A DNA stretch of 64,000 bases. Source: Chloroflexi bacterium UBA6077 (GTDB lineage: Bacteria; Chloroflexota; UBA6077). Made by a program: the position numbers and the translations under genes. Location: the NCBI GenBank assembly GCA_002436065.1, contig DIXP01000089.1:1-64000 (forward strand), in the 5' to 3' direction. This document shows, one piece after another, positions 49,663 to 62,300 of this stretch (the stretch's first letter is position 1; each line of letters begins with the position of its first letter). The notes under the pieces were generated by a model. It was not told the origin of the DNA and made no database searches. It saw only the letters and a program-made list of their open reading frames with translations.

Positions 49663-50037
49663 ATGCAAGACAAGACCCTCACCTGCCGCGACTGCAACCG
49701 CGAGTTCACCTTCACGGAGGGAGAGCAGGAGTTCTTCGCACAGAAGGGCTTCACCAACGAGCCGAGCCGATGCCCCGAGTGCAGGGCGGCCAACAAGGCG
49801 AGCAGGGGCGGAGGCGGCTATTCCTCTGGAGGATACTCTTCCGGCGGTGGATACGAGCGAAGGGAGCGAGAGATGTTCCCGGCCGTGTGCGCCCAGTGCG
49901 GCAAGGACACTCAGGTGCCATTCCAGCCTAGTGGAGATAAGCCGGTTTACTGCTCCGACTGCTTCTCGGCCCGCCGCAGCTCCAACGGCGGCGGAGGGTA
50001 CGGCGGACGTGGTGGGAGCCGCGGCGGCAGCTACTAG
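49663..50037 (+). CDS. Zinc-ribbon protein with Gly/Ser-rich linker (paralogue 1)
   Basis: About 124 residues. An N-terminal zinc ribbon (KTLTCRDCNREFTFTEGEQE then FFAQKGFTNEPSRCPECR) is followed by a Gly/Ser/Tyr linker, a second ribbon (FPAVCAQCGKDTQVPFQPSG then KPVYCSDCF), and a Gly/Arg-rich tail (RGG-like, RNA-binding character). ATG 49663 fits the family start; ATG 49642 is in frame. A strong terminator follows. RNA or ribosome binding is plausible, not shown. Confidence 0.8.
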   Translation: MQDKTLTCRDCNREFTFTEGEQEFFAQKGFTNEPSRCPECRAANKASRGGGGYSSGGYSSGGGYERREREMFPAVCAQCGKDTQVPFQPSGDKPVYCSDCFSARRSSNGGGGYGGRGGSRGGSY

Positions 50038-50074
50038 GAACCCAACCGAGTTCTCTCGTCGAGATACCCGATCT

Positions 50075-50100
50075 GGGGGGTGGCGAAATCGCCACCCCCC
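50075..50100 (+). terminator. Intrinsic terminator
   Basis: A 12-bp GC-rich stem (50075-50086 with 50089-50100) with a 2-nt loop and a following TCTTCTT tract lies 38 bp after the zinc-ribbon stop. Confidence 0.8.
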
Positions 50101-50286
50101 TCTTCTTGCCCGGTGCATATACCGACTCATGTCGCGAGGGCTCCTATCCCGTCAGAGGCCCCACGGTAGTGCGCTATTCGCACCGGTGACGCTCTGCAAT
50201 CAGCTGTCCCGAAATGCGTTCCGAGCTTGGCTTGATCCTGTGCTCACTTTACTGGGCCGGTGTGCCCACCAAATTAAGGAGGATAG

Positions 50287-50634
50287 ATGCCCTTTATTGA
50301 GAAGACTCTAGTTGCTTGCCGTGACTGTGGACGATCGTATCCGTTCACTGTGGAAGAGCAGGAAGCATTCGCCCGGCAGGGGTACCGGAACGAGCCCTCA
50401 CGCTGCCCTGAGTGTCGCGAGACCCGCAGGGCCAAGAGAGCTGCCTCTCCCATGAGGAGCTTCAACGACAACGTCAATCAAAGAAGCGAGCCTCGCGTGA
50501 TGCATCCGGTTGTGTGCAGCCGCTGCGGCAAGGCCACCGAGGTCCCTTTCCTGCCTCGTGCCGACAGGGCCGTCTACTGCAGAGACTGCTATTCGCAGGA
50601 GCCTCGCAGCAGCCACGAGCGCTCCAATTACTGA
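50287..50634 (+). CDS. Zinc-ribbon protein (paralogue 2)
   Basis: This 115-residue protein starts at ATG 50287 after a strong AAGGAGG. The layout is the same as paralogue 1: KTLVACRDCGRSYPFTVEEQ, then GYRNEPSRCPECRETR, a shorter linker, and HPVVCSRCGKATEVPFLPRA then AVYCRDCY. It lacks the long Gly repeats. The 245-bp leader between the two genes has no gene and may be a regulatory 5' region. Confidence 0.8.
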   Translation: MPFIEKTLVACRDCGRSYPFTVEEQEAFARQGYRNEPSRCPECRETRRAKRAASPMRSFNDNVNQRSEPRVMHPVVCSRCGKATEVPFLPRADRAVYCRDCYSQEPRSSHERSNY

Positions 50635-50842
50635 CGTATAGGTACACGCGAGACGGCGAGTCCGTCGGGAGGGAGGGTGCGGCGATGCATCCTCCCTCCC
50701 CTCCTGCTGCTTCACTCCCCTGAACCTCCCAAGAGAGGGTAGGACCTCATCATGCCACCCCAAGAACCCTAGTGGGTTCGAATCGATGTCGTCGTGGAGC
50801 TTTCCGACAAACCACGGTCTGGTGTTCCCGACTGTACTCGTG

Positions 50843-52918
50843 TCATTCTGGAGCCACCGGCAGGGTGAAGGAGAACGTTGAGCCCTCGCCTTGCTTGCTT
50901 TCAACCCATATCCGACCACCATGGGCTTCGACGAGTCCTTTGGTGATGTGGAGCCCAAGCCCTAGACCACCTTTCCTCTGGATCGCGGTGGGTGTCCGAT
51001 AGTACCGCTGGAACAGCTTCGACACCTCTTCTGGAGACATGCCCTGTCCGCGATCGGTGATCGCCGTTACAACCTCCGCTCCTCTCAGCGTCATCGCGAC
51101 GGTGACCGGACTATCCGGCTCCGAGTACTTGAGGGCATTGGTAAGTAGGTTCGTCAGGATCCGCTCCAGCTTGTCTGTATCGGCAAGAACCAGTGGCAAC
51201 TCCTCCGGCAATTCCACACAGATCCTGCGAGCCTCAGCAGCCCCGGCCAATCGGTCTTTCAACTGGTTGACAAAGGAAGGCAGGTCGACGGGCATCGGCT
51301 CCAGGCGGATTTGTCCGGCCTCCAACTGTGCGGACTCGGCCAGGTCCGTGATCATGCTGCTCATCCTCTGGCTGTTGATGGCGATGGTCTCGATCGCCTT
51401 GCCTGCCATGCCTCCCTTCAACCCCGCCTTCTCCAGCACACGGTGCAAGAGCTGTGCGTGTCCTGCGATGGCCGTGAGTGGGTTGCGCAGATCGTGAGAG
51501 ACCGCACGGACGTAGTCATCCCTGGTCTGCTCCAATAGGCGCAGCCTGGTAACGTCCCGGCAGACGATGATACCAAGGGCGATCCCACCCCCACGACCAA
51601 CTATTGAACTGCCGGAAAAGAGTAGATGGCGTTCAGCCCCGTTTGCCGCGGTCACAAGGACCTCCTGTTCCACCACCTTGTCGCCCCGCAGGGTTCGGCT
51701 GATGGGCCATTCGTCGGGAGGTAGAGGACTCCCATCGGGTCGACGTACCTCTGAGGGGAGAGTCTCGTCAACGTTCAGTGAGTCTTGCTTGTCCGGTAGG
51801 TCAAGCAGCTCTCGAGCCACCCGGTTGACCAGCAGGAGTCGCCCGGTGGGATCCGCGACCATCACCCCCTCCGCGAGGTTCTCAAGGACGGCGCTCAGCT
51901 GTCTGCTGGCCTGCTCTGCCCTTTCTCGTTCCCTATCGGCGACGACGGCCAGCTGCTCGTTGGCCGCTCGCGCTGTCTCGGCCTGTTGCCGGGCCAACTC
52001 GCTCTGTCCATAAAGAGCGGCGTGGTCGATGTCCACCGCAAACAGGCGGGAGATCACCGCCGTGGCTTGGAGATCCTCCTCATAGAAGCGGCGAGGAGCC
52101 CGCGATGCATAGAGCATTGTCCCCATTAGGCGCTCGTCGGAAAGGAGAGGGGCGACAAGCCAGGAGGCAATGCCCTCGCTCTCGATCACCACACGGTCTA
52201 TCTCGGAGGTTGGAGAGCCGGTTTCGACCTCTTCCGAATAGAGTGGCTTGCGCGTGCGGACCGACTCACAGATGGCCGACTTGCAGTCGAGAGAGAGCGT
52301 CTGAAGCCGGTCGAGGCTGGTTGCCGACAACCCGCGTTGCGCCGCCAGGCGCAGCTGCTGTCCGGTTTCATCCAACAGCCAGACTGCTGCCAGCGCAGCG
52401 CCACCCAGCGCTTCGCTGATCTGATTGAGCACGGACTCCAGAACATGATCCAGGTCCAACTGCGAGGAAATGCCCTGCGCAGCCGCGGTCACCGCTTTCC
52501 AGTAGTTGTGGACCCGATGCCGGGCAGTGATGTCGGTGGCGATCATCATGCCCAGGACTACTTTCCCCCGAGGGTCCCGGATGGGCATGGCGGCTAACTC
52601 GACAACATACTCGCGCCCTTTCGCTGTGGTGATCGTGGCGCGCTTGCGAGGGATTACCTCCCCTTTGAGAATCCTGCGCAACTCAGTGGGAGCGAAGTCT
52701 TTCTGTCCCACGCGCCAACCTGCTATCAACTGTTCGTATTGGTCCAGGGGCCGGAGAGCAGCGGCCTTGTCCGCGATATCCAGGAGGTTGATGGCAGCCT
52801 GGTTGACAGACACCACAGTCCCAGCGGTGTTGATGACCAACACCGCATCGGACATGGTATCAGTCACCCTCTCCAGGAAAGGCAGCATCTCTTCGGCGGA
52901 CCTATAGCGAGCTACCAC
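50843..52918 (-). CDS. Sensor histidine kinase with PAS and GAF domains
   Basis: This 691-residue protein has no transmembrane segment, so it is likely cytosolic. Order: PAS (~15-135; AVLVINTAGTVVSVNQAAIN), GAF (~150-310; LDHVLESVLNQISEALGG), a short coiled coil (~315-350), PAS (~350-460; EGVMVADPTGRLLLVNRVAR), HisKA with the phosphoaccepting His in AVSHDLRNPLTAIAGHAQLL, then HATPase_c (NLLTNALKYSEPDSPV, TDRGQGMSPEEVSKLFQRYY, GLGLGLHITKGLVEAHGGRI). It senses a soluble or redox signal and phosphorylates an unseen response regulator. No regulator gene is adjacent. Confidence 0.9.
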   Translation of the reverse strand: MVARYRSAEEMLPFLERVTDTMSDAVLVINTAGTVVSVNQAAINLLDIADKAAALRPLDQYEQLIAGWRVGQKDFAPTELRRILKGEVIPRKRATITTAKGREYVVELAAMPIRDPRGKVVLGMMIATDITARHRVHNYWKAVTAAAQGISSQLDLDHVLESVLNQISEALGGAALAAVWLLDETGQQLRLAAQRGLSATSLDRLQTLSLDCKSAICESVRTRKPLYSEEVETGSPTSEIDRVVIESEGIASWLVAPLLSDERLMGTMLYASRAPRRFYEEDLQATAVISRLFAVDIDHAALYGQSELARQQAETARAANEQLAVVADRERERAEQASRQLSAVLENLAEGVMVADPTGRLLLVNRVARELLDLPDKQDSLNVDETLPSEVRRPDGSPLPPDEWPISRTLRGDKVVEQEVLVTAANGAERHLLFSGSSIVGRGGGIALGIIVCRDVTRLRLLEQTRDDYVRAVSHDLRNPLTAIAGHAQLLHRVLEKAGLKGGMAGKAIETIAINSQRMSSMITDLAESAQLEAGQIRLEPMPVDLPSFVNQLKDRLAGAAEARRICVELPEELPLVLADTDKLERILTNLLTNALKYSEPDSPVTVAMTLRGAEVVTAITDRGQGMSPEEVSKLFQRYYRTPTAIQRKGGLGLGLHITKGLVEAHGGRIWVESKQGEGSTFSFTLPVAPE

Positions 52919-53366
52919 CGCACCCCCGGCTCCTCAACGGTCCAAGTCGCTTCCTGACATCCAACCGCAGCCACAGCTGCGCCTCTCATCACGATAAGCA
53001 GTCTGCGCCTATCGCATAGCCTGGATATTCACGCATCAATGATGCCCACGATCACAGGGCATGGCCGGTTCGCCATCCCTCTGTATGCCCTGATTTAAGG
53101 CGAAGCCGCCGTCCTACTGACCTCTGCATGGATACCTGAACCTCGTGTAGGGGCGGTTCGCGAACCGCCCTGTCGTTTGCTCTCGCATGGCAACTGCGTT
53201 TAGCATCCCGTGCAGAGACCGGTAAACGTCCCTCGTGCTACAATGGGAAAAAGCATGCTTCGGAATTCATGTATTTATCTTCGTAGTAAGGGAAGGCCCG
53301 CTCGCCGCGTTGGTCTGCGCTGCGGCCAGAGGTTCGTGGGGGTGGTTTGAGGGATCTACTATCGAG
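52919..53366. other. Intergenic region with REP-like palindrome
   Basis: No gene is seen between the histidine kinase (divergent) and the glucan synthase. The 20-bp palindrome at 53151-53170 is listed separately. TACAAT near 53238 could be a -10 box for the synthase gene. Confidence 0.5.
53151..53170. repeat. 20-bp perfect palindrome (REP-like)
   Basis: GGGCGGTTCGCGAACCGCCC is an exact palindrome in the leader of the glucan synthase gene. Similar GGGCGGTTCG units are frequent in GC-rich genomes. Confidence 0.6.
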
Positions 53367-56300
53367 TTGAGTTGGATCGGCAAGAAGGCCGCTCAGGCCC
53401 TTGTGCTGGGCTCCTACCCGGATCTCGAGTCCGGCCGGTTGGCGCTTCGGAGTCTCCGACGCAGCAGCTTCCGGCACGCAGCAGCAGTCTACGGACTCCC
53501 CGGCGGGCGAGTCGTCGTCGAGGGCAACAACCCCTCACAGCTCCTGAGCGCCCTGGGAGGCGGACTCCTCGCGATTGCCGCCGTCGCTGTCTACATTCTC
53601 CTGGCACAGATGCATCTCCTCCCGGATGTCTTTGAGTGGACAACCATCGCCCCCTTGGTCGCCGTGGCTGCCCTCGCGGGCTGGCTCCTCAGTCGGCGGC
53701 TTGGTTTCCGCGTGCGCAACTCTGTCCTCGACCGCTACCGCCGGTGGGTGACCACCGGTGAGATGCTGGTCATCGTCCAGGTGGAGGTCCACCAGTCCCG
53801 AGCCGTGCTCGCCCTGCTCCGCGAGACGGAAGGTGCCCTGCCGGCAACGTTCATCAGCCGCCCTCACCGAGACATCCCCGGCCGCGTCACCGAGTTCCAG
53901 CGGCAAGAACGCTTCTCGCCGGAGCGGCTGAAGCTCCATGCGGCCTGGTTGGCGGGCCGGCATGCCGGTGCGCTTCAGACCCGCCGCCCCCAGCCTCTTT
54001 GGAACCGCCTGCGCGATTGCGAGCGGATCGTCGATGCGATCACCCTGGACCTCGCCCAGGCCGTCCAACTCGAGCAAAGGATCTCGGTCTCGGCAGAGTG
54101 GCTGCTCGACAACGCCTACGTGATCCAACGCCAGATCGCTGATGTACGCCGGAACCTTTCTCGCCAGCTCTACGACGTCCTACCAACGCTGGAGATCGGC
54201 CCACACCAGGGCGAGCCGCGAGCTTACGACCTTGCCGCACAGGTGGTCGTCCACACAGACGCCGAGCTTGACGAGCAAGACCTTGTCGACTTCCTGCTCG
54301 CCTACCAGCAAGTCTCGCCCCTGACCATGAGCGAGCTATGGGCGCTTCCTCTACTGCTTCGGCTTGCCCTGCTCGAGAGCCTGAGCTACCTGGCCGCTCG
54401 GATCGACGAGCAGCAACACGAGTTCGAGTGGGCCGACTTCTGGGCCAATCGGTTGCTCGTGGCCGCCCGCCGGACCCCGGACCGGCTGCTCTTCACCCTC
54501 GCCGAGTTGGCCCGCGAGCACCCCGACCCTTCCACCGTGTTTGCGGACCGCCTGATGAGCCAACTCCAGGGCGAATCCCTTGCGCTCGGCCCCGTGCTCG
54601 CCTGGCTGGAGCTGAAGTGGGGCCAGCCGGTGCCCGCGGCGATTCTGCAGGAGGAGCGCCGACACGCCGCCGACCAGGCGACTATAGCCAACGGAATCGG
54701 CAGCCTGCGGTTACTCGCCCGGCTGGACTGGAGCGACGTCTTCGAGCAGATCAACCTGGTCGAGGAAAGCTTGCGCTCGGAGCCGGCCGACGTCTACCGC
54801 CGGATGGACTTTGGGACGCGCGACCGCTACCGCCACGTAGTTGAGGAAATCGCCCGACACTCCCCTGCGAGCGAACTCGAGATCGCCCGAACTGCCATTG
54901 AGCTGTCGAGTGCAGCGGATGGAGTCTGCCCGGGGCACGTCGGGTACTACCTGATCGACGCCGGGCGCCGACTGCTGGAATCCCGGGTCGGCTACCGCCC
55001 AACGGCTTCCCAACGCTTTTGCCTGGGCATCCTTCGCTGGCCGGCCACTGAGTACCTCGGTAGTATCGCGCTGGGCACAGCGCTTGTCCTGGCGATTCCG
55101 CTGGTGATGGGCGCCTCGCTCGGCGCGGACTCTTCGCAACTCCTGGCCCTGACCGCCCTCTGCCTCCTGGCGCTGGTGCCGGCGAGCGAACTGGCGGTCC
55201 AGACCGTCAATTTCGTTGTGGCGACGGAGCTGCATCCCGAACCCCTGCCCAAGCTCTCCTTCGACGACGGCGTTCCCGAGGAGTGGCGGACCCTGGTGGT
55301 GGTGCCAACGCTGCTGGTTTCCTCACGGTCGATCCAAAAGGACCTCGAACAGCTCGAGATTCGATACCTGGCCAACCGCGACGCCAACCTCCGGTTCGCG
55401 CTGCTGGCCGACCCGGTGGATGCCCCCGAGCGTGATATGCCGGAGGACGCCGCGCTGGTCGAGGTCGCCGTCCGGGGTATTGATGAACTCAACGGACGCT
55501 ATGCCGGCAGCCACTTCGGGCTCTTCTTCCGCCCCCGCCGTTGGAGCGAAACCGAGCAATGCTGGATGGGATGGGAGCGCAAGCGCGGCAAGCTCGAGGA
55601 ACTCAACGCCTGGCTGCTCGGGGAGGGCGGGTCATCTCCTGACCTGCTGCGGCCGATTGCCGGCGACCCTTCCCAGCTTCAGGGCACACGGTTGGTGATC
55701 ACCCTGGATGCCGACACCCAGTTGCCCCACGGCACGGCCCGGCGTCTGATCGGCACGCTCGCCCATCCTCTGAACCGGCCGCGCCTGGCGCCCGACGGGC
55801 GGCGGGTCTCCGGCGGATACACGGTCATTCAGCCGCGGGTGAGCCCGAGCCTGCCCAGTGCGACCGCGACCCGCTTCTCCCGGGTCTTCGCCGACTCCAT
55901 CGGTCTCGACCCCTACTCTCACGTCGTCTCCGACCTCTACCAGGATCTCACGGGTGAGGGCAGCTACTACGGCAAGGGTATCTACGACGTGGAGACCTTC
56001 CACCGAATGCTCGGCGGCCGGTTCCCACCTGCCACGCTGCTCAGCCACGATCTCCTCGAGGGTGCTTACGTCAAGGTCGGCATGGCCACAGACATCGAGC
56101 TGTTTGATGCCTTCCCGAGCAGCTACCTCGCCGACACCCAGCGCCAGCATCGATGGGTACGGGGCGACTGGCAAATCGCCGCCTGGTGCGGCGGTTCCGT
56201 GCCCGCCGAGGTTGACCGCCGGGAGCCGAATCCGTTGGGAGCACTCAACCGCTGGAAGCTGCTGGACAACCTGCGGCGCAGCCTGTTTCCGGCGACGAGC

Positions 56301-59300
56301 GTTGGGCTGCTGCTGGCGGGCTGGCTGCTCTTTCCCAGCCTGGCGGCGCCGGCGAGCCTCCTCGTCGGACTCGACCTGCTGCTGCCCCCCGCCCTGCGGC
56401 TAGTCGCCTGGGTACCGTCCCAGCCTCGCGCCGTCCTCGCCTCCGGACGAGCCTGGCGCGAGCAGGGGATCGTCTGGCTGCGTGCCCTCCTCGGCGTGGT
56501 GCTGCTGCCCCACCAGGCTATGGTCACGCTCGACGCAATCGCACGCACCCTTTTCCGAAGTCTCGTCTCGCGGCGCGATCTCCTCGAGTGGCAAACCTAC
56601 AGGGCAGGGAGTCGGGGAGCGCGGGCCGGAAATCGCCTCCTGGCCTGGCAGTTGGCGCTGATCAGCCTTTCCTCCCTCGGGCTGGGAGCGGTGCTCCTCC
56701 TGGCAAGCAGCGCGACGCTGTTCATAGCGGCGCCGTTCCTGCTGCTGTGGATGCTCTCGCCGGCCGCCGTCGCCTGGCTTGGCGCCTCACGGAAGCCACG
56801 ACCGGAACAGCTACTGGCCGACTCGGATCGCCAGAGGCTTCGCCGGACCGCCCGAGAGACCTGGCGGTACTTCGATGACTTCGTCGGGCCCAAGACGAAC
56901 TGGCTGCCACCCGACAACTACCAGGAGGCGCCGCGCACCGAGCTAGCCGAGCGGACATCGCCGACGAACGTCGGCCTCTGGCTACTCGCCACGCTGGCAG
57001 CCCACGACCTCGGCTACATCACGCCCGACCAGGTCGTCGAGCGCGGTCGAGCTACCCTCGACACTCTCGAGCGACTCGAGCGCTTCGAGGGCCACCTCCT
57101 CAACTGGTACCACACCCGGACCCTCGAGCCCCTGCTGCCTCGCTACGTCTCAACCGTCGACAGCGGTAACCTGCTGGCGAGTCTCTGGACCCTCGCCCAG
57201 GGCTATCGGGAGATGCTCCTCCGCCCGAGACTCGGGCCCGAAGCGCTGCGCGGCCTGGAGGACACCCTCGCGCCTGCCCTTGCCCACGGATGGTCGGTAG
57301 CTGATCTTCCCCGGCGGGTCGATGCCGGCCGCATCGGTAACCTCCTCAGGGAGCTGTCCAGGCTGTTCGCCAACCCCCCGGATCAAGCCGAAGGGGTCGT
57401 CGGGCGTCTCCGTGCGGCTGTGGGTCCAGCCCATGAGCTGGCGCGAGCGCTGGGGGACCGGTCGAGCGCCAAACCCGGCCAGCCCGCGGAGGGCGAGGAG
57501 TCGGCCGCCGCATATTGGGCGATCCAGGTGGAGCGCCAGCTACTGGCCTGGCTCGACGTCGCCGACCGCGAGGGTCTGCAGTCGTCGGCCAAGTTCGCCG
57601 CTGAACTGGAGGGACTCATCACCCGAGTCGAGGACCTTGCTGAGGCGATGAACCTGCGCTTTCTCTACGACACGAAGCGCCGGCTGTTCACAATCGGGTA
57701 CAACGTCAGCGACCGGCACTTCGACACCTCCTACTATGACCTGCTGGCAAGCGAGGCTCGGATAGCGAGCCTGGTCGCCATCGCCCGGGGGGATGTGCCT
57801 GCCGAACACTGGTTCGCTCTGGGGCGGACCTTCGGAAAGGCTCAGGACCACAGGGTGCTGTTCTCCTGGAGCGGGACGATGTTCGAGTACCTGATGCCGA
57901 TGCTCCTAACCCGAAGCTACCGGCACACGCTCCTCGATGAGGCCCTCCGGGAGGCTGTAGGGCTCCAGGTCGACTACGGGCGCCAGCAGGGTGTCCCCTG
58001 GGGGATCTCCGAGTCGGCCTTCGCCACCACCGATGTCAACCAGATCTACCAGTATCAGGCATTTGGAGTACCAGGTCTCGGGCTCAAGCGAGGACTCGCC
58101 GACGACCTGGTGGTGGCGCCGTACGCCACCTTTCTCGCTTCGATGGTCGACCCCAAGGCGGCGCTGGCGAACCTCCGCTGGCTCGACCGGTTGGGCCTGC
58201 GCGGCGACTACGGCTACTACGAGTCTATCGACTACACCCGCCGGCGCCAGCCAAAGGGCGGTCACGGCGTCATCGTCCACACCTACATGGTCCACCACCT
58301 GGGTATGACGCTCCTGGCGCTCGACAATGTGCTGAACGCCGGCATCATGCAGGGACGGTTCCACTCCGATCCACGGGTCCAGGCCGTCGAGCCACTTCTC
58401 TTCGAGCAGGCTCCAGTAGCTCCGCTGCTCGTCGAGGCGATCGAGCGCGGCGAGGCGCCGCTCCGGCTATCGGCAGTCGCTCCAGTCGAGTTGGCTGCCC
58501 CGCTCGACGCGCCGGCCCCGGCAACGCAGCTGCTCGGCAACGGCACCTACACCGTGATGGTGACCTCGACCGGGGGAGGTTTCAGCCGCTGGCACGACCT
58601 GGACATCACGCGCTGGCGAGCCGATACAACGCTGGATGCCCACGGTTTCTTCTGCTACGTTAAGGACCAGGATCGCGGTATGGTCTGGTCAACGACCTAC
58701 CAGCCGGTGGGAAAGCCGGCGTCCCGTTATCTGACCAGCTTCAGTTCCGACCGGGTCGAGTTCGAAAGGCGCGATTTCGGGATCGGCGTGACGACCGAGA
58801 TCGGGGTCTCGCCGGAGGATGCCGTCGAGGTCCGCTACCTGACCGTTGCCAACTACTCGAACCGCCGGCGGCGTCTCGAGTTGACCAGCTACGCCGAGCT
58901 GGCGCTGGCGCCCCACGGCGCGGACCTGGCCCACCCGGCCTTTTCCAAGCTGTTCGTCGAGACCGAGGCCCTTCCCGCTGAGAATGCTCTGCTCGCCCGG
59001 CGCAAGCCTCGCTCGCCACAGGAACCTCAAGTCTGCGCCATCCACCTCCTGGCGATGCCGGTCTCGCCTAAGCTAGCCGTCGCGGCCAGGGGCTACGAGA
59101 CCGATCGAGCCCGTTTCCTCGGCCGGGGCCGGAGCCTAGAGAATCCCCTGGAGATCGAGAAGGAGCTTTCTGGCAGCACTGGATCGGTGCTGGACCCGAT
59201 CTTCAGCCTGCGCTGTGAGCTAGCACTCGACCCCGGCGAGCGGGTGGAGCTGGCTTTCGCGACCGGGGCTGCCGAGAGCCGCGAGTCAGCCGTTGCCCTC

Positions 59301-62300
59301 ATCGAGAAGTACCGTGACCTCCACACCGCTCACCGGGCGCTGGAAGCCGCCACCAGCCAGGGGCAAACGGCCGCCCGCCAACTTGGGGTGACGGCCGACG
59401 ACCTCCGGCGCTTCCAACAGCTCGCCGGCCCCCTACTCTACCCAAGCGCCCGGCTGAGGGCCTCCGAGCGACAGCTCCGCCGCAACCGCCTGGGGCAGGC
59501 CGGCCTCTGGGCCCACGGCATCTCCGGTGACCTGCCGATCCTCCTGGTCAGCCTCTGCGACCGCCGCGACATGGAGGTCGTGCGGGAAGCGTTGCTCGCT
59601 CACGCCTACTGGCGGCTCCTCGGGTTCCGAGCCGACCTCGTGATCCTCAATGAGGAGGCAAGCGGCTACGAGCAACCCCTCCAGGCGGACCTGAGGCGAG
59701 TCATCCAGCGTCATGCGCCTTACACTCCCCTCGACCAGCCGGGCGGCATATTCCTGCGGCCGGCCGAAAAGCTGCCTGAGGACGACCTGGCGCTCCTCTT
59801 CGCCGTAGCTCGGGTGGTACTGGTGGCGGCGCGCGGTCCTCTTGTCCAGCAACTGGCGATCACCGCCGAGGTGACGGAGCTACCCCCGCCCCTTACCGTC
59901 GGGCGACGTGCCGACGAGGAGCCATCGGCACAGCTGCCGTTCCTGGAGCTGCCCTACTTCAACGGGTTGGGTGGCTTCACCCCCGACGGCCGAGAATACG
60001 CGATCTACCTCGGGCCCGGCACGCACACCCCGGCCCCCTGGGTGAACGTGACCGCCAACCCGAACTTCGGCGCCCTCGTCTCGGAGTCCGGGGCCGGCTT
60101 TGCCTGGGCCGAGAACTCCCAGGCTAACCGGCTCACCCCCTGGTCCAATGACCCGGTGATCGACCCTCCGGGTGAGGCCATCTATATCCGCGACGAGCAG
60201 CTCGGGGTGTTCTGGACGCCGACCGCCGCACCCATTCGGGAGCTCGACGCCTACCGTGCGCGCCACGGCCAGGGGTACACCCTTTTCGAGCACAACAGCC
60301 ATGCCCTCGAGCAGGAACTGGTGACCTTCGTGCCGCTGGACGACGCGGGGGGCGTGCCGGTCCGAGTCCAGCGGCTACGGCTGCGCAACCGTTCGTCACA
60401 TCGTCGGCGGCTCAGCGTCTTCGCCTACGTCGATTGGGTCCTCGGCTCGAGTCGCGAGGACACGCAGATGCACGTCGTCACGAGCTGGGATGCCGGAAGC
60501 CGGACGCTACTGGCGCGCAACAGCTACCACCCTGACTTCGGGAGCCGCGTAGCCTTTGCCAGCGCGAGCCCATTGCCCCAGAGCTACACCGCCGACCGGA
60601 CCGAGTTCCTCGGGCGAAACGGCTCTTACACTCGGCCGACAGCGCTGCTGCGCAGGGCTCTCTCCGGCCAAGCCGGCGCCGGCTTCGACCCCTGCGCGGC
60701 GCTCCAGGTGGTCGTGGAGATCGATCCCGGGCAGGAGGCGGAGGTTACCTTCCTGACGGGCGAGGCCGCGGACACTGCAGAGGTTCAACGGCTGGTCGAG
60801 CGCTTCCGGGATCCCATCAGGGTCGACCAGGCACTCCAGGAGACCCGGAGCTGGTGGGATCACCTCTTGGAAACGATCCAGGTGGAGACGCCGGACCTAT
60901 CAGTCAACTTCCTGCTCAACCGCTGGCTTCTCTACCAGGCACTCTCCTGCCGCATCTGGGCGCGTTCGGCCTTCTACCAGTCCGGAGGCGCCGTCGGATT
61001 CCGCGATCAACTCCAGGACAGCCTTGCCCTCCTGTACGCGGTGCCCGAGATCGCCCGGCAGCAGATCCTCGCCGCAGCCTCCCGCCAGTTCGTCGAGGGC
61101 GACGTCCAGCACTGGTGGCACCCCGAGTCGGGGGCCGGCGTGCGGACACGGATATCCGACGACCTGCTCTGGCTCCCCTACGCCACGGCGCAATATGTCC
61201 GGGTGACCGGCGACACAGAGATCTTGAATGAGACGGTGCCCTTCCTTGAGGGGCGAGGACTCTCCGTGGACGAGCCCGAGGCATACTTCGCACCGGTGGT
61301 CTCCCTGGAGGCCGGTTCGCTCCTCGATCACTGTCGGCGAGCGATCGGGAAGGGACTCACCGCCGGCCCGCATGGCCTTCCGCTCATCGGCACAGGCGAT
61401 TGGAACGACGGGCTGAACCGGGTTGGCGCCGCGGGCCGGGGCGAGAGCGTCTGGCTCGCCTGGTTCCTGGCCGATGTGCTGGGCAGCTTTGCCGAGCTAC
61501 TGGAGAGATGCGGGCAGGGCGAGGAGGCGCGGGAGTGCCGGGGGCGGGCCGAGCGGCTGGTGTCTGCCGTGGAAGAGCACGGCTGGGATGGTGAGTGGTA
61601 CCGGCGCGCCTACTTCGACGACGGGACACCGCTGGGATCGCGGGAGAGCGAAGAGGCGAAGATCGACTCGCTGCCGCAGTCCTGGGCGGCGATCTCCGGC
61701 GCCGGGGATCCGGCGCGCACCGAACGGGCTTTGCGAGCGGTCGAGGAGCAGCTCGTACGCTCGGCCGAGGGGCTGGTGCTCCTCTTCACGCCACCCTTCG
61801 ACAAGTCGCCGGTCGACCCCGGCTACGTCAAAGGGTATCCCCCGGGCGTTCGGGAGAATGGCGGACAGTACACCCACGCCGCGCTCTGGGTGGCGCTGGC
61901 GCTGGCCCGGCTGGGCGAGGGCGACCGGGCAGTAGCGATTCTCCGGCTACTCAACCCCGTCGAGCACGCGCGCACTCCCGAGGCGGTCGAACGCTACCGA
62001 ATCGAGCCCTACGTCGTGGCGGCCGATGTCTACTCCCTGGAAGACCATGTCGGCCAGGGGGGCTGGAGTTGGTACACCGGCTCGGCCAGCTGGATGTACC
62101 GCGTCTGGATCGAGGAGGTGCTGGGGTTCAACCTTCGGGGCAACCTGCTCCGGCTCGATCCAGCCATTCCATCGCACTGGCAGGGCTTCACACTGCGCTA
62201 TCGATTCCGCAGCACCCACTACGAGGTTCGAGTGAAGAACCCCGACCGCGTCAGTCGCGGCGTGGCGTGGGTCGAAATCGATGGCCGGCGCCGGCCCGGG

